NCBI GenBank assembly: GCA_944325965.1
Contig: CALVCB010000009.1
Coordinates: forward strand, 1 to 46,414
Origin: an uncultured Bacteroidales bacterium
Lineage (GTDB): Bacteria; Bacteroidota; Bacteroidia; Bacteroidales; UBA932
Direction of reading: 5' to 3'
DNA: 46,414 nucleotides
A program made the position numbers and the translations under genes. How positions within the stretch are numbered: position 1 is the stretch's first letter; every line of letters starts with the position of its first letter. Shown here piece after piece: positions 8,206 through 17,296 of the stretch. The notes under the pieces are model-generated. The model made no database searches. It was given only the letters and a program-made list of their open reading frames with translations, and was not told the origin of the DNA.

Positions 8206-10707
8206 ATGGGAAACAATGCGAATACTATATTGGAGGGGCTGAACAGTGAGCAAAGACGTGCTGTCAGCTGTACGGAGGGGCCGGTGCTTATTGTAGCGGG
8301 GGCTGGTTCGGGCAAGACCAGGGTGCTTACCAGCAGGATAGCATATATCCTGGAGAAGGGATGTCCTCCGGACAGTATACTAGCCCTGACATTCACCAAG
8401 AAAGCGGCTTCGGAGATGAAGGAGAGGATAGCGCTTATGGTTGGGGAGAGAAAGGCAAGACGTCTTTTTATGGGCACTTTCCACTCCGTGTTCATAAGGT
8501 TCCTCAGGGAGTTCGCCAGGAGCCTGGGCTATCCTGAGAATTTCACCATATATGATACAAGCGACTCCACAAGTGCCATAAAGAGCTGCATCAAAGAACT
8601 GCAGCTTGACGAGAAACTGTACAAGCCTAAGGATGTCCTTTCGAGGATCTCAATGGCAAAGAACAATCTGGTCACTCCGGAGGCCTACCGTCGCAATGCC
8701 GTGGCTCAGCAGAACGATGCCGCTTCCCGCAAGCCGAGGATATGTGACATCTACCAGCTGTACGCCCGGAAATGCAGGCAGTCTGGGGTCATGGATTTCG
8801 ACGATATCCTGCTCAACATGAACATCCTGCTGAGGGACAGCCCTGAGGCGCTGGAGTCCATTGCCGGACGTTTCCGGTATATAATGGTGGACGAATACCA
8901 GGATACGAATTATTCCCAGTATCTGATATTGAGGAAGCTGAGTGCCGGACACCATAATATATGTGTGGTAGGGGACGACTCCCAGTCGATATATGCATTC
9001 AGAGGTGCCAAGATCGAGAACATACTGAACTTCCAGAAGGACTATCCGGACAACATGACTTTCCGTCTGGAGCAGAACTACCGTTCAACCAGGACCATAG
9101 TGGATGCCGCCAATTCCCTTATAGCCAGAAATAGCGCCAGGATACCGAAAAAATGCTATTCGGAAGGGGAGGAAGGTGAGAAGATAAAGCTGATCAATGC
9201 CTATACGGAACAGGAGGAGGCCCTGCTGATAGCCTCTTCGGTCATGTCGCGGATAAGGTCGGACTCGGCACAGTACCAGGATTTCGCTATTCTGTACAGG
9301 ACCAATTCCCAATCAAGGGCCCTGGAGGAGGCTTTGCGCAAGCGCAATCTCCCGTATGTAATTTATTCAGGGAATTCATTTTACGAGAGGGCGGAGGTCA
9401 AGGATATGATGGCATACCTGAAACTTGCGGCCAATCTGAATGACGATGAGTCCTTCAAAAGGGTGGTCAACAAGCCTGCAAGGGGGATAGGTGATACGTC
9501 CCTGGCCGCGCTTAATGCCGCTGCGGCTGATATTGGATGCCCGCTTTTCAGGGCGGTCTATCAGGACAGTCTGGGAACTTACGGCCTGAAGCCTGCCGCC
9601 GTTCAGAAAATGCGTGCTTTCTGCGATATGATGCAGCGCTTCTCGGCCAGGGCCGCCACCGAAGACGCCGGAACGCTGTCCACTTCTATTGCCTTGGAAT
9701 CCGGCCTCCTTATGATGTACAAAAGTGACAACAGCATCGAGGGCCAGTCCCGTACGGCCAATGTGGAGGAACTGCTAAACAGTGTAAAGACTTTCGTGGA
9801 AGAACGCCAGAGCGAGTATTTCGAGCAGATGCAGGCGGACGGTAGTGTGGGCGAGGGTGCCGAGTTGTCGGCTTACGACCTTCCGGCCGTCACTCTCAGC
9901 GAATATCTTGAGAATGTGTCGCTTCTTAGTGCCGTGGACATTGAAGACGATGAAGATGCGAGCAACAGGATAACTTTGATGACAGTACACTCGTCCAAGG
10001 GGCTGGAGTTCCCCTATGTCTATGTGGCCGGTATGGAAGAGAACATTTTTCCTTCCGGAGGGTCAATGGCCACGGAGAATGACATAGAGGAGGAGCGGAG
10101 ATTGTTTTATGTAGCCATTACACGCGCGAAGAAGGCTGTCCAGTTGTCGTTCGCGACTACGCGGATGCGTAACGGAAAGCATGAGTCCAATTCTCCGAGC
10201 CGCTTCCTCAGGGAGATAGACAGCAGGTATATTTCCAACCCTCTCGGCCATGGTGGGGATGAAGATGACGAAGTTTTTTCCGGAAGGCATCCGTGGTCAG
10301 GGCAGAGGGCATCAAGGTCTTTCGGGACCGGCTCCGGATATGTTCCCGGGCAGAAGAATAACCATACGGGTGGCTTTCTGTCCTGTACCTATGGCAGATC
10401 TGGCAACGCCACGGCAGTACCTCCATCGGGCAGAGAGCACGGGACTGTGCCTGCCAGAAGCACTGTTGGGGCCGCCTTACGCAAACCTTCCGCATCTGTT
10501 CCTCCCAGGCCCGGCGCGGAGTTCGAGCCTACGCCTATTCTTCAGCTCAGGGCCGGGCAGAGGGTGGAGCACAACCGCTTCGGCTTCGGGAGAATCCTTG
10601 AGATTGCAGGAGGTCCGACGGACCTCAAAGCCAGGATATCCTTCGATGATTATGGTGAAAAGATACTGCTCCTGAAGTATGCCAGGATACGGGTCGTGGA
10701 AAAGTGA
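8206..10707 (+). CDS. UvrD/PcrA-type superfamily 1 DNA helicase
   Basis: ATP-driven 3'-5' DNA helicase of the UvrD/PcrA/Rep family, acting in DNA repair and at replication-transcription conflicts in the cytoplasm. From Met at 8206 it has 833 residues. The motifs follow in order: Walker A GAGSGKT (32-38), motif II DEYQDTN (229-235), motif III GDDSQSIYAFRGA, motif IV LEQNYRS, motif V TVHSSKGLEF and motif VI ERRLFYVAITRAK (near 630-641). A low-complexity linker then leads to the C-terminal RVEHNRFGFGRILEIAG segment, the Tudor-like domain of PcrA/UvrD. The upstream in-frame ATG at 8089 was rejected because the promoter lies between it and 8206. PcrA and UvrD cannot be told apart from sequence alone. 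Confidence 0.93.
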   Translation: MGNNANTILEGLNSEQRRAVSCTEGPVLIVAGAGSGKTRVLTSRIAYILEKGCPPDSILALTFTKKAASEMKERIALMVGERKARRLFMGTFHSVFIRFLREFARSLGYPENFTIYDTSDSTSAIKSCIKELQLDEKLYKPKDVLSRISMAKNNLVTPEAYRRNAVAQQNDAASRKPRICDIYQLYARKCRQSGVMDFDDILLNMNILLRDSPEALESIAGRFRYIMVDEYQDTNYSQYLILRKLSAGHHNICVVGDDSQSIYAFRGAKIENILNFQKDYPDNMTFRLEQNYRSTRTIVDAANSLIARNSARIPKKCYSEGEEGEKIKLINAYTEQEEALLIASSVMSRIRSDSAQYQDFAILYRTNSQSRALEEALRKRNLPYVIYSGNSFYERAEVKDMMAYLKLAANLNDDESFKRVVNKPARGIGDTSLAALNAAAADIGCPLFRAVYQDSLGTYGLKPAAVQKMRAFCDMMQRFSARAATEDAGTLSTSIALESGLLMMYKSDNSIEGQSRTANVEELLNSVKTFVEERQSEYFEQMQADGSVGEGAELSAYDLPAVTLSEYLENVSLLSAVDIEDDEDASNRITLMTVHSSKGLEFPYVYVAGMEENIFPSGGSMATENDIEEERRLFYVAITRAKKAVQLSFATTRMRNGKHESNSPSRFLREIDSRYISNPLGHGGDEDDEVFSGRHPWSGQRASRSFGTGSGYVPGQKNNHTGGFLSCTYGRSGNATAVPPSGREHGTVPARSTVGAALRKPSASVPPRPGAEFEPTPILQLRAGQRVEHNRFGFGRILEIAGGPTDLKARISFDDYGEKILLLKYARIRVVEK

Positions 10708-10816
10708 AAATAAAATCCAGAGTGTCTTTTCTTTATGTAAAAGACAAAAAAAAGAAAAAAGTTAAAGAAACAGAAAAACATCGGCTCCAGATGCTCAGGG
10801 GACTGTTTTCTCATTA

Positions 10817-10824
10817 TAAATTTG
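10817..10824 (+). promoter_or_regulatory. -7 box before the DUF4493-like gene
   Basis: TAAATTTG at 10817-10824 matches TAnnTTTG and lies 26 bases before the ATG at 10851. No clear TTTG is found 19-20 bases upstream, so the call is tentative. Confidence 0.35.
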
Positions 10825-10850
10825 GCCGACGAACCAACAAATTTTCAAAT

Positions 10851-11945
10851 ATGATGAGAAAGGAATTTTTCTGTTTGTCAAGTCTGGCCGTATTCCAGAT
10901 TTCCGTTTTGACGACAGCTGTTTCTTGTACCGGGACCTCCGGTGCAGACCAGCAGGAGGGTTGTATGAGAATCAGTTTTCCGGAGGACATGTACAAGGCT
11001 GCTCTCCAGCATGTGGAGCTTCCTGACACGAATGATTTTATCCTGGATATAAGGAGTTCATCAGGAGAGACCATCTATTCCGGTTTCTATGGAGATTCGC
11101 CTGAGTCGCTTCCGGTACCTTCTGGAAGCTATACGGTAAGTGTAAAATCCTCTGATTTCTCCAGACCGCAGTTTTCCAGACCTCTGTTCGGAGACGAGCA
11201 GTGCGTAGTCGTCCCGTCCGGCAGCGTCATCAATGTAAGGCTTGAATGCCGGCAGGTCAACTCTGGCATAAGGCTTCGCATTTCGCCGGATTTTCTGGAG
11301 GCTTTCCCTGACGGAGTACTTTTCGTGTCATCGGACGACGGGCGTCTCATGTATGGTTATAACGAGGACAGGATTGCATATTTCAACCCAGGTCCTGTAT
11401 CTGTCGTACTTGATGACGGGAAAGGGGAGAAGACCCTCCTCACCAGGTCGCTTGAAAGCCAGGAGATACTGACGATAGGTATACAGGTCTCTGATGACAT
11501 GCTACAGGGTGAAGACGGCATTTCCATATCCATTGACACGACACGGATATGGACAGACGAGGACTATGTCATAGGCAAAGATGAAAGCGACAAAGGTGGG
11601 AATGTAGATGATGCAATGTCTGTAAACCAGGCAAGGGGCAACATTGGTGCGGAGGATGTGTGGGTCTGCGGCTACATAGTAGGCGGAGACCTGGGCAGGA
11701 CATCCGTGTCTTTCACCCCGCCGTTCTCGTCCGACTCCAATCTTGCAATAGCCGGCCGCTCGTCGGTTTCATCGCGTGAATCATGTATAGCCGTATCTGT
11801 GCCTGCCGGGGATATAAGGGACAGGCTGGGACTGGTGGAGCATCCGGAGAATGTCGGAAGGAGGGTCTGTGTCAGAGGGGATATTGTGGAACAGTATTTC
11901 GGGCTCGTAGGCATCAAGAATGTGACGGACTGTGTCCTGAAATGA
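10851..11945 (+). CDS. Lipoprotein with DUF4493-like and DUF6359-like domains
   Basis: Predicted surface or periplasmic lipoprotein of 364 residues with no known activity. The start MMRKEFF at 10851 gives a signal peptide ending in TTAVSC, with Cys26 as the likely acylation site; the frame is open further upstream but without a plausible N-terminus. Residues of about 55-200 (FILDIRSSSGETIYSG, LPVPSGSYTVSVKS, VINVRLECRQVNSGIRL) resemble DUF4493. The C-terminal 120 residues (DAMSVNQARGN, VWVCGYIVGGDLG, GRRVCVRGDIVEQYFG, GIKNVTDCVL) resemble DUF6359, an OB-fold-like Bacteroidota domain. Both assignments rest on remembered family patterns. It is followed 42 bases later by an outer-membrane barrel gene. 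Confidence 0.7.
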   Translation: MMRKEFFCLSSLAVFQISVLTTAVSCTGTSGADQQEGCMRISFPEDMYKAALQHVELPDTNDFILDIRSSSGETIYSGFYGDSPESLPVPSGSYTVSVKSSDFSRPQFSRPLFGDEQCVVVPSGSVINVRLECRQVNSGIRLRISPDFLEAFPDGVLFVSSDDGRLMYGYNEDRIAYFNPGPVSVVLDDGKGEKTLLTRSLESQEILTIGIQVSDDMLQGEDGISISIDTTRIWTDEDYVIGKDESDKGGNVDDAMSVNQARGNIGAEDVWVCGYIVGGDLGRTSVSFTPPFSSDSNLAIAGRSSVSSRESCIAVSVPAGDIRDRLGLVEHPENVGRRVCVRGDIVEQYFGLVGIKNVTDCVLK

Positions 11946-11955
11946 AAAAAATGTA

Positions 11956-11963
11956 TAAATTTG
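11956..11963 (+). promoter_or_regulatory. -7 box before the outer-membrane barrel gene
   Basis: TAAATTTG at 11956-11963 matches TAnnTTTG, 24 bases before the ATG at 11988. The -33 region is weak, so the barrel gene may be partly read from upstream. Confidence 0.35.
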
Positions 11964-11987
11964 GGCAGGTATAATAAAAATGCAGCT

Positions 11988-12704
11988 ATGAAAAAGTTGA
12001 AATCACTTCTTCTCCTGATTGCCGTCGCAGCTGCTGGTGCATCTGCTTCAGCCAAGGCCGGTATTGAAGCCGGCTATATGAGTATGCGTTACGGTATCTC
12101 AGGGGGAAATACCGCCCTGCAAGGCACTTCCATGAACGGATTTTATGTCGGCGTAAGTGACGATGTCAGGATTGTAGCCGGACTCGGGATAAGGATAGGG
12201 CTGAATTATTCATACACTACGGACAAGTCAGCGAGGTCTATCTTCAATGACTTTAATATTAACATGAAGGGCGGTTCTGAAAAAGACCATTATCTCAACG
12301 TCCCCCTGCGTGTCAGATATACTTTCAACATTATTCCGAAGGTGCTTAAAATCCAGGCATATGCAGGTCCTGTCTTTTCTGTCGGCCTGAGCCATACATA
12401 CAGTTATGACATGACTGTCAGCATTCAGGGACAGAGGATTGAAGGATCCCTCAAATACAATTTCTATAAAGGCAAGTTTAAGTCGGATGCCCTCGATGAC
12501 GTTGATCTGCAGGTTCTGGACCTGCCGGCATACAAGAGGTTTGACATGGCCCTGGGCGGCGGTGTAGGTATAGAGCTGTTCAACTTTCTGGAGTTGAAGG
12601 CGGGCTACGACTGGGGTCTGACCGACAAGGTCAAAGGGGACCTGGCAGGGTCGGTCTCCTGCCGTCGTGACATGTTCTATGCTGCTGTGGGTTTCAGATT
12701 CTGA
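11988..12704 (+). CDS. Small outer-membrane beta-barrel protein (PorT/OMP_b-brl type)
   Basis: A 238-residue protein with a clear signal peptide (MKKLKSLLLLIAVAAAGASASA) followed by amphipathic strands rich in glycine and aromatics (GIEAGYMSMRYGIS, LGIRIGLNYSY, YLNVPLRVRYTF, LELKAGYDWGL) and a C-terminal Phe in FYAAVGFRF. This pattern fits the eight-strand-like outer-membrane barrels common in Bacteroidota. Its cargo or function is unknown. The start at 11988 was preferred to 11961 because it gives the signal peptide directly. Only 6 bases separate it from the aminotransferase gene, so the two are probably co-transcribed. Confidence 0.8.
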   Translation: MKKLKSLLLLIAVAAAGASASAKAGIEAGYMSMRYGISGGNTALQGTSMNGFYVGVSDDVRIVAGLGIRIGLNYSYTTDKSARSIFNDFNINMKGGSEKDHYLNVPLRVRYTFNIIPKVLKIQAYAGPVFSVGLSHTYSYDMTVSIQGQRIEGSLKYNFYKGKFKSDALDDVDLQVLDLPAYKRFDMALGGGVGIELFNFLELKAGYDWGLTDKVKGDLAGSVSCRRDMFYAAVGFRF

Positions 12705-12710
12705 CAGGTC

Positions 12711-13904
12711 ATGGTACATACTTCGAAACGGATAGACGGCATAGCCGGTTCCCCGATACGTAAACTTACACCTCTGGCTGAAGCGGCTATGGCAAGAGGA
12801 GTGAAGGTGTATCACCTGAACATAGGGCAGCCTGACATTAAGACTCCGCAGGAAGGGCTTGCGGCGTTGAGGCATGTAGACAGAACTGTTCTGGAATACA
12901 GCCCTTCGCAGGGCTTCCTGTCCCTGCGTGAAAAGATGTCGGCATATTATGCCGGATACGGGATGGATTATACCCCTGACCAGATAATGGTCACTACAGG
13001 CGGCTCGGAAGCAGTGCTCTTTTCTTTCCTGGCATGCCTGGATCCTGGTGACGAGATTATAACTACTGATCCCACATATGCCAACTATATTACTTTTGCC
13101 GCTGCGGCAGGTATAAATGTCAGGACCATCATGACAAGGATAGAGGACAATTTCGCCCTGCCTCCTGCGGAGGAGTTTGAAAAGCTGGTTACGTCAAGGA
13201 CCAGGGCTATCCTTGTCTGCAATCCGAACAACCCTTCCGGAAGCCTTTATTCGGCAGCCGAGATGCTTATGCTTTCAGAGATTGTCCGCAGGCATGACCT
13301 CTTCCTCTTTTCTGACGAAGTCTACAGGGAGTTTGTCTATGGACAGGCAGAATATTTCTCTGCCGGACACCTGTCAGGTGTTGATGAGAATGTCGTGATT
13401 CTTGATTCTTTTTCCAAGAGGTATTCGGAATGCGGGATAAGGATCGGTGCTGTCGTCTCAAAAAACAGGTCGGTCATGGAAAGTGTCCTTAAACTGGGAC
13501 AGGCAAGGCTCAGTCCCCCTTTGCTGGGACAGATTGTTGCAGAGGCGTCGTGCGGCGTCGGAATGGAGTATCTCGGGCCGATAATCAGGGAATATGACCA
13601 CAGGAGGAATGTCCTTGTTGAGGGTCTGAAATCCATACCCGGGGTGATGACCTCCGTACCGGCCGGGGCGTTCTATACCATAGCTCGCCTTCCTGTGGAT
13701 GATGCAGACAGGTTCTGTGCATGGTGCCTTTCGGATTTTGAGTATGAAGGAGAGACCGTAATGATGGCTCCTGCCTCAGGATTCTATTTTACCCCGGGAG
13801 CCGGACGTTCCGAAGTCAGGATTGCGTATGTCCTTGAAGCAAAAAGCCTTGAAAGAGCAGTTTTTCTGCTTTCCAAGGCTTTGGAAAAATACCTGTCCGA
13901 GTAA
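12711..13904 (+). CDS. PLP-dependent aminotransferase, class I/II
   Basis: Cytoplasmic fold-type I aminotransferase of the aspartate/aromatic amino acid group, 397 residues. Recognisable elements are the N-terminal KVYHLNIGQPDIKTP, the cofactor-contacting TTGGSEA, NPNNPSG and SDEVYREF, and the Schiff-base lysine Lys236 in DSFSKRYSECGIRIG. The C-terminal GRSEVRIAY supplies the arginine expected to bind the substrate carboxylate. The exact amino donor cannot be deduced. It lies directly behind the outer-membrane barrel gene and converges on the GH84 gene with only 3 bases between stops; a small inverted repeat (TTTCCAA/TTGGAAA, 13870-13887) inside its 3' end is the only terminator-like structure there. 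Confidence 0.9.
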   Translation: MVHTSKRIDGIAGSPIRKLTPLAEAAMARGVKVYHLNIGQPDIKTPQEGLAALRHVDRTVLEYSPSQGFLSLREKMSAYYAGYGMDYTPDQIMVTTGGSEAVLFSFLACLDPGDEIITTDPTYANYITFAAAAGINVRTIMTRIEDNFALPPAEEFEKLVTSRTRAILVCNPNNPSGSLYSAAEMLMLSEIVRRHDLFLFSDEVYREFVYGQAEYFSAGHLSGVDENVVILDSFSKRYSECGIRIGAVVSKNRSVMESVLKLGQARLSPPLLGQIVAEASCGVGMEYLGPIIREYDHRRNVLVEGLKSIPGVMTSVPAGAFYTIARLPVDDADRFCAWCLSDFEYEGETVMMAPASGFYFTPGAGRSEVRIAYVLEAKSLERAVFLLSKALEKYLSE

Positions 13905-13907
13905 AGT

Positions 13908-16430
13908 CTACAGTATTATTTCGTAGATGTCGGCTTTGCCTTTTATGTAGACCTTGTCTGTACCGTCGGCAAGGTATATTGTCATGTACGGGCCTGCGCA
14001 GTCCATGGTCCTGATCCCTGTGCCATCTTCGGAAACATGCTCTACGGAGAAACGGCCGTTGTCTCCGGTCAGGACCGTGATGGTCCCGGTCCCTTCAGGT
14101 ACTTCAAATGAAAGTGTTCCGTCGCATCGGAAGAAAGACTGGAGGTCCTTGTCAAAAGCCTTTACGGCAGCATCGGTGTCATCAGATATGATTGTGAACC
14201 CGAGGTTGTCGGCCCTGACAGGGTTTACTTCAAAACTACGGACGGAGGCCCAGTTCTGCTTCTTCGAATCAAGTCTCTTCAGTCTTACGAACCTGGCTTC
14301 CACTTGATTGCCTGACCATCTGATAATGTACTGCTCACGCATGTTGTCAATGAGTGTTGTCCATGCCCTTCCGTTCACAGAGCACTGTAGGGCCGCATGG
14401 TCGAAATAGTCCACATCATCAACAGAGTTTCTGCCCTGAAGTATTGATATTTCCTTGATCTGTACAGGGCTTCCGAGGTCTACACCTATCCACGAGTCCT
14501 GTTCCTGCGCGGCTCCGGACGTATAATATGTGGAAGTGTCATTGTCAAACATCAGGTTTGTCTGGGTCGAGAATGAATTGCTGAATGAACCGATTCCGCG
14601 CATGACATGCGGATTCTTGCCTGAAATCTTACTGAAAAACATGTTCCCCAGATCATACATGGCATTTTCATAGAACGGCTGGAGCTTGAGCGTGCCGCAT
14701 TTGTGTGCATTGTAGCTTTCAATTTCTTCCTGCGTCATTATGTTGCCGGTATATCCTGCCCAGAACTTTTCATAGTCTCCGTTTTCAAGGAGTTTGATGA
14801 GTTCAAGCGTCTTTTCTCCTCGGACTCCGAGTTTTCCGAATTCTGTCAGCCATGGGGCCAGTTCCTTTAAAAGCAGTTTGTCTCTGCATCCGGATTTCAT
14901 CCTCTCCGGTATTCCGCCTATTTTCCTGAATTCTTCAAGAAGGGCGTCGTATTGCGTACTGGTATAGTTGTCTACAAGGAATGTCTCGGTTTCCCATGAC
15001 TCGCTTCTTCTGTATCCTGTTTCTGTATCGCAGGAATGTATGGCGAAAGTCCTGTATGCGTCCGGATCCTCGGGGACAAGCTCTGCAAGGCCTCTCTCCC
15101 AGTTGTCCAGCGGATTGTACCCGGCTATGTTCCAGCTGTAGTCAGCTACTCCGTAAAGCGCTATCTTTGAGGCCTCCCCGTGTTCCATCGGGTTACTTGC
15201 TATCCCTTGCAGGTCTTTTGACGTGAGGTCCGGATCCAGCCCGTATGCAGGCCCCTGCATGATTATATGGCGGGCGTAGTCGGTGACAGGGAAGTTCCAC
15301 CAATAGAATGCCGGCCTTCTTATCCTTGAATTGACCCATTCCATTGTTTCCATGGTCAGGTCGCTGCATACATAGTCTCCTGTCCAGAATACGTCTATGC
15401 CAGGGTCAAGCATCTGTCCGTAGATGGCGAGGCTGCCGTCCGGGCCCGGATTCGCCCATAGCTTCGAATAGTCTGTAGGGCATACTATAAGCGGTCTCAC
15501 ATCCCCTTTGTTTTTTATGAATTCATCGTTGAGCCTGTTGAGAAGCTGCACCTGACGGGCCGGGTCCGTACCTTCTCCGGAAATGTCATCAAAGAAAATG
15601 GCGAAGGCGCGGACTCCCAGATCATACATCAGGTTGAACTTGTTCAGGAGGTTCCGGTAGTCCTCCTCGTTCCACTTGATGTCCTGTCCCGGATGGATGG
15701 CCCAAACGAAGTCCACGCGGTTGCGTCTGCAGGCATTTACCAGGTCGCTTATGGCTTCTGCTTCGCCCTCCGGGTAAGGCAGCCTCCAGTTCGGACAGCT
15801 GTGGTACGGGTCATCTTTAGGACCATAAATATATGTGTTCATCTTGTTTGCCCCGTAGAAGTCTATCAATGATGTCCTTACTTCGTGGGACCATGGCGTG
15901 CCATAGAACCCTTCCACAACTCCGCGGTATTTCAGGTCAGGCCAGTCGCAGATGTCCATATGAGGAAGTGTCCCTCCTTCCAGTACCTGCCTGAGGGTCT
16001 GCAGACCGTAGAAAGCACCTCTTTCATTATATCCTGTCACGCTTACGCCTTTATCAGAGACAGTCAGCCTATATGCTCCGTCAACAGCTTTCACTCCGGC
16101 TTTTGCTGCGGCTTTCTGCCCGAAACTGATAGACAATGGCAGACCTTTCTTTTCCTTTTTCAGGAATGGAAGATCATCTGAGAAGGCCTTTTCCCTGTCC
16201 TTCACATTGAATCCGGCAGTAAAGTCCAGAACTTTTTCGCGGTCTATGCTGACCTTGTGTGGAGTCGGATTGATTATCAGACCTTTGTGGTCTATCTTGT
16301 GTCCTGGTACCTTGGCTATTGTCTGCGACTCGAGTCTCTGTGTCGAAAGGTCGAACTCTCCGTCCTGTGCAGACATGCAGAGGCCCGAGACCAGAAAGGC
16401 CGTCGTTGCTGTAAAGATTTTAATGCCCAT
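13908..16430 (-). CDS. GH84 beta-N-acetylglucosaminidase with discoidin-like domain
   Basis: Exported glycoside hydrolase of family 84 (O-GlcNAcase/hyaluronidase-like), which removes beta-linked N-acetylglucosamine by substrate-assisted catalysis. The 840-residue protein has a signal peptide (cleavage near CMSAQDGE) and an N-terminal GH20b-like region (to about 150). The GH84 catalytic barrel follows, with YRGVVEGFYGTPW, YIYGPKDDPYH and the catalytic pair Asp281-Asp282 in AIFFDDISGEG. After a helical region comes an F5/8 type C (CBM32-like) domain near residues 610-740 (FDNDTSTYYTSG, DSWIGVDLGSPVQIKEISI). The organisation matches Bacteroides O-GlcNAcases. In a gut setting it would act on mucin-type or other host GlcNAc glycans. 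It is not adjacent to a SusCD pair. Confidence 0.93.
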   Translation of the reverse strand: MGIKIFTATTAFLVSGLCMSAQDGEFDLSTQRLESQTIAKVPGHKIDHKGLIINPTPHKVSIDREKVLDFTAGFNVKDREKAFSDDLPFLKKEKKGLPLSISFGQKAAAKAGVKAVDGAYRLTVSDKGVSVTGYNERGAFYGLQTLRQVLEGGTLPHMDICDWPDLKYRGVVEGFYGTPWSHEVRTSLIDFYGANKMNTYIYGPKDDPYHSCPNWRLPYPEGEAEAISDLVNACRRNRVDFVWAIHPGQDIKWNEEDYRNLLNKFNLMYDLGVRAFAIFFDDISGEGTDPARQVQLLNRLNDEFIKNKGDVRPLIVCPTDYSKLWANPGPDGSLAIYGQMLDPGIDVFWTGDYVCSDLTMETMEWVNSRIRRPAFYWWNFPVTDYARHIIMQGPAYGLDPDLTSKDLQGIASNPMEHGEASKIALYGVADYSWNIAGYNPLDNWERGLAELVPEDPDAYRTFAIHSCDTETGYRRSESWETETFLVDNYTSTQYDALLEEFRKIGGIPERMKSGCRDKLLLKELAPWLTEFGKLGVRGEKTLELIKLLENGDYEKFWAGYTGNIMTQEEIESYNAHKCGTLKLQPFYENAMYDLGNMFFSKISGKNPHVMRGIGSFSNSFSTQTNLMFDNDTSTYYTSGAAQEQDSWIGVDLGSPVQIKEISILQGRNSVDDVDYFDHAALQCSVNGRAWTTLIDNMREQYIIRWSGNQVEARFVRLKRLDSKKQNWASVRSFEVNPVRADNLGFTIISDDTDAAVKAFDKDLQSFFRCDGTLSFEVPEGTGTITVLTGDNGRFSVEHVSEDGTGIRTMDCAGPYMTIYLADGTDKVYIKGKADIYEIIL

Positions 16431-16573
16431 TGGAAATCCTGGTTAATGGTTATTTTGAATGCAAATTTAATCAAATAACGTGAATCTTGAGAATTTAATT
16501 CATTAAATAACATTGGATTACCTTTTTATGCAAGGCAATGTCGTGACAGGATGACAACCTTCGGAAAAAATCC
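16431..16573. other. Divergent region between GH84 and aquaporin genes
   Basis: AT-rich spacer without a gene. On the minus strand it contains TAAATTTG, a possible -7 box for the GH84 gene (near 16457-16464). No convincing operator or hairpin is seen. Confidence 0.4.
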
Positions 16574-16581
16574 TATATTTG
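16574..16581 (+). promoter_or_regulatory. -7 box of the aquaporin promoter
   Basis: TATATTTG at 16574-16581 is a perfect TAnnTTTG box. The start site would fall about 24 bases before the ATG at 16611. No good TTTG is found at the -33 position. Confidence 0.5.
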
Positions 16582-16610
16582 AAACCATTGATTCTAAAAT
16601 TACTTGTATC

Positions 16611-17291
16611 ATGAAGAAGTATTTGGCTGAGATGACCGGGACAATGGTCCTGGTGCTCATGGGCTGCGGAAGTGCTGTGTTTGCCGGAAACGTTGCCGGT
16701 ACGGTCGGTGCCGGAGTCGGGACTCTCGGAGTAGCCTTTGCGTTCGGACTTGCCGTTGTTGCAATGGCGTATACGATAGGAGGCATTTCCGGATGCCATA
16801 TCAATCCGGCTATAACCCTCGGGGTCTACCTCAGCGGCAGGATGAGCGGGAAAGATGCCGGAATGTATATGCTTTTCCAGGTCATAGGTGCCATCATCGG
16901 TTCGGCTGTCCTTTTTGCATTGGTTTCTTCAGGAGCGCATGACGGCCCTACTGCTACAGGCTCAAACAGTTTCAAGGAAGGCATGGGACTCCAGGCATTT
17001 ATAGCGGAGGCGGTTTTCACTTTCATCTTCGTGCTGGTGGTCCTTGGGGCTACTGACTCCCGAAAAGGTGCCGGCAATTTTGCGGGCCTGGCAATCGGGC
17101 TTTCTCTCGTCCTTATCCATATTGTCTGCATCCCTATCACGGGGACCTCAGTCAATCCGGCAAGGAGCATAGGTCCGGCGGTGTTTGAAGGCGGTGTGGC
17201 GCTCAGGCAGCTCTGGCTGTTCATTGTTGCCCCGTTTGCTGGTGCCGCCCTCAGCGCCTGTGTATGGAAGCTTCTGTCCTGTGAAAAATAG
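16611..17291 (+). CDS. aqpZ: Aquaporin Z-like water channel
   Basis: Inner-membrane channel of the MIP family, 226 residues with six hydrophobic spans. Both pore loops carry intact NPA motifs: HINPA (NPA at 65-67) and SVNPAR (NPA at 182-184). The His in LIHIVCIP and Arg185 after the second NPA, with small residues around them, match the narrow selectivity filter of water-specific AqpZ rather than the glycerol facilitators. The start at 16611 (MKKYLAEMTGTMVLVLMGCG) is the family N-terminus and lies just after a -7 box; the frame upstream is not conserved-looking. The gene converges with the M28-like gene, with 5 bases between stops and no strong terminator. Confidence 0.93.
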   Translation: MKKYLAEMTGTMVLVLMGCGSAVFAGNVAGTVGAGVGTLGVAFAFGLAVVAMAYTIGGISGCHINPAITLGVYLSGRMSGKDAGMYMLFQVIGAIIGSAVLFALVSSGAHDGPTATGSNSFKEGMGLQAFIAEAVFTFIFVLVVLGATDSRKGAGNFAGLAIGLSLVLIHIVCIPITGTSVNPARSIGPAVFEGGVALRQLWLFIVAPFAGAALSACVWKLLSCEK

Positions 17292-17296
17292 CCGTT

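Noticed and set aside
10704-10850. N-terminal extension of the DUF4493-like lipoprotein
   Set aside because: A lysine-rich stretch precedes the lipoprotein signal and a -7 box lies inside it.
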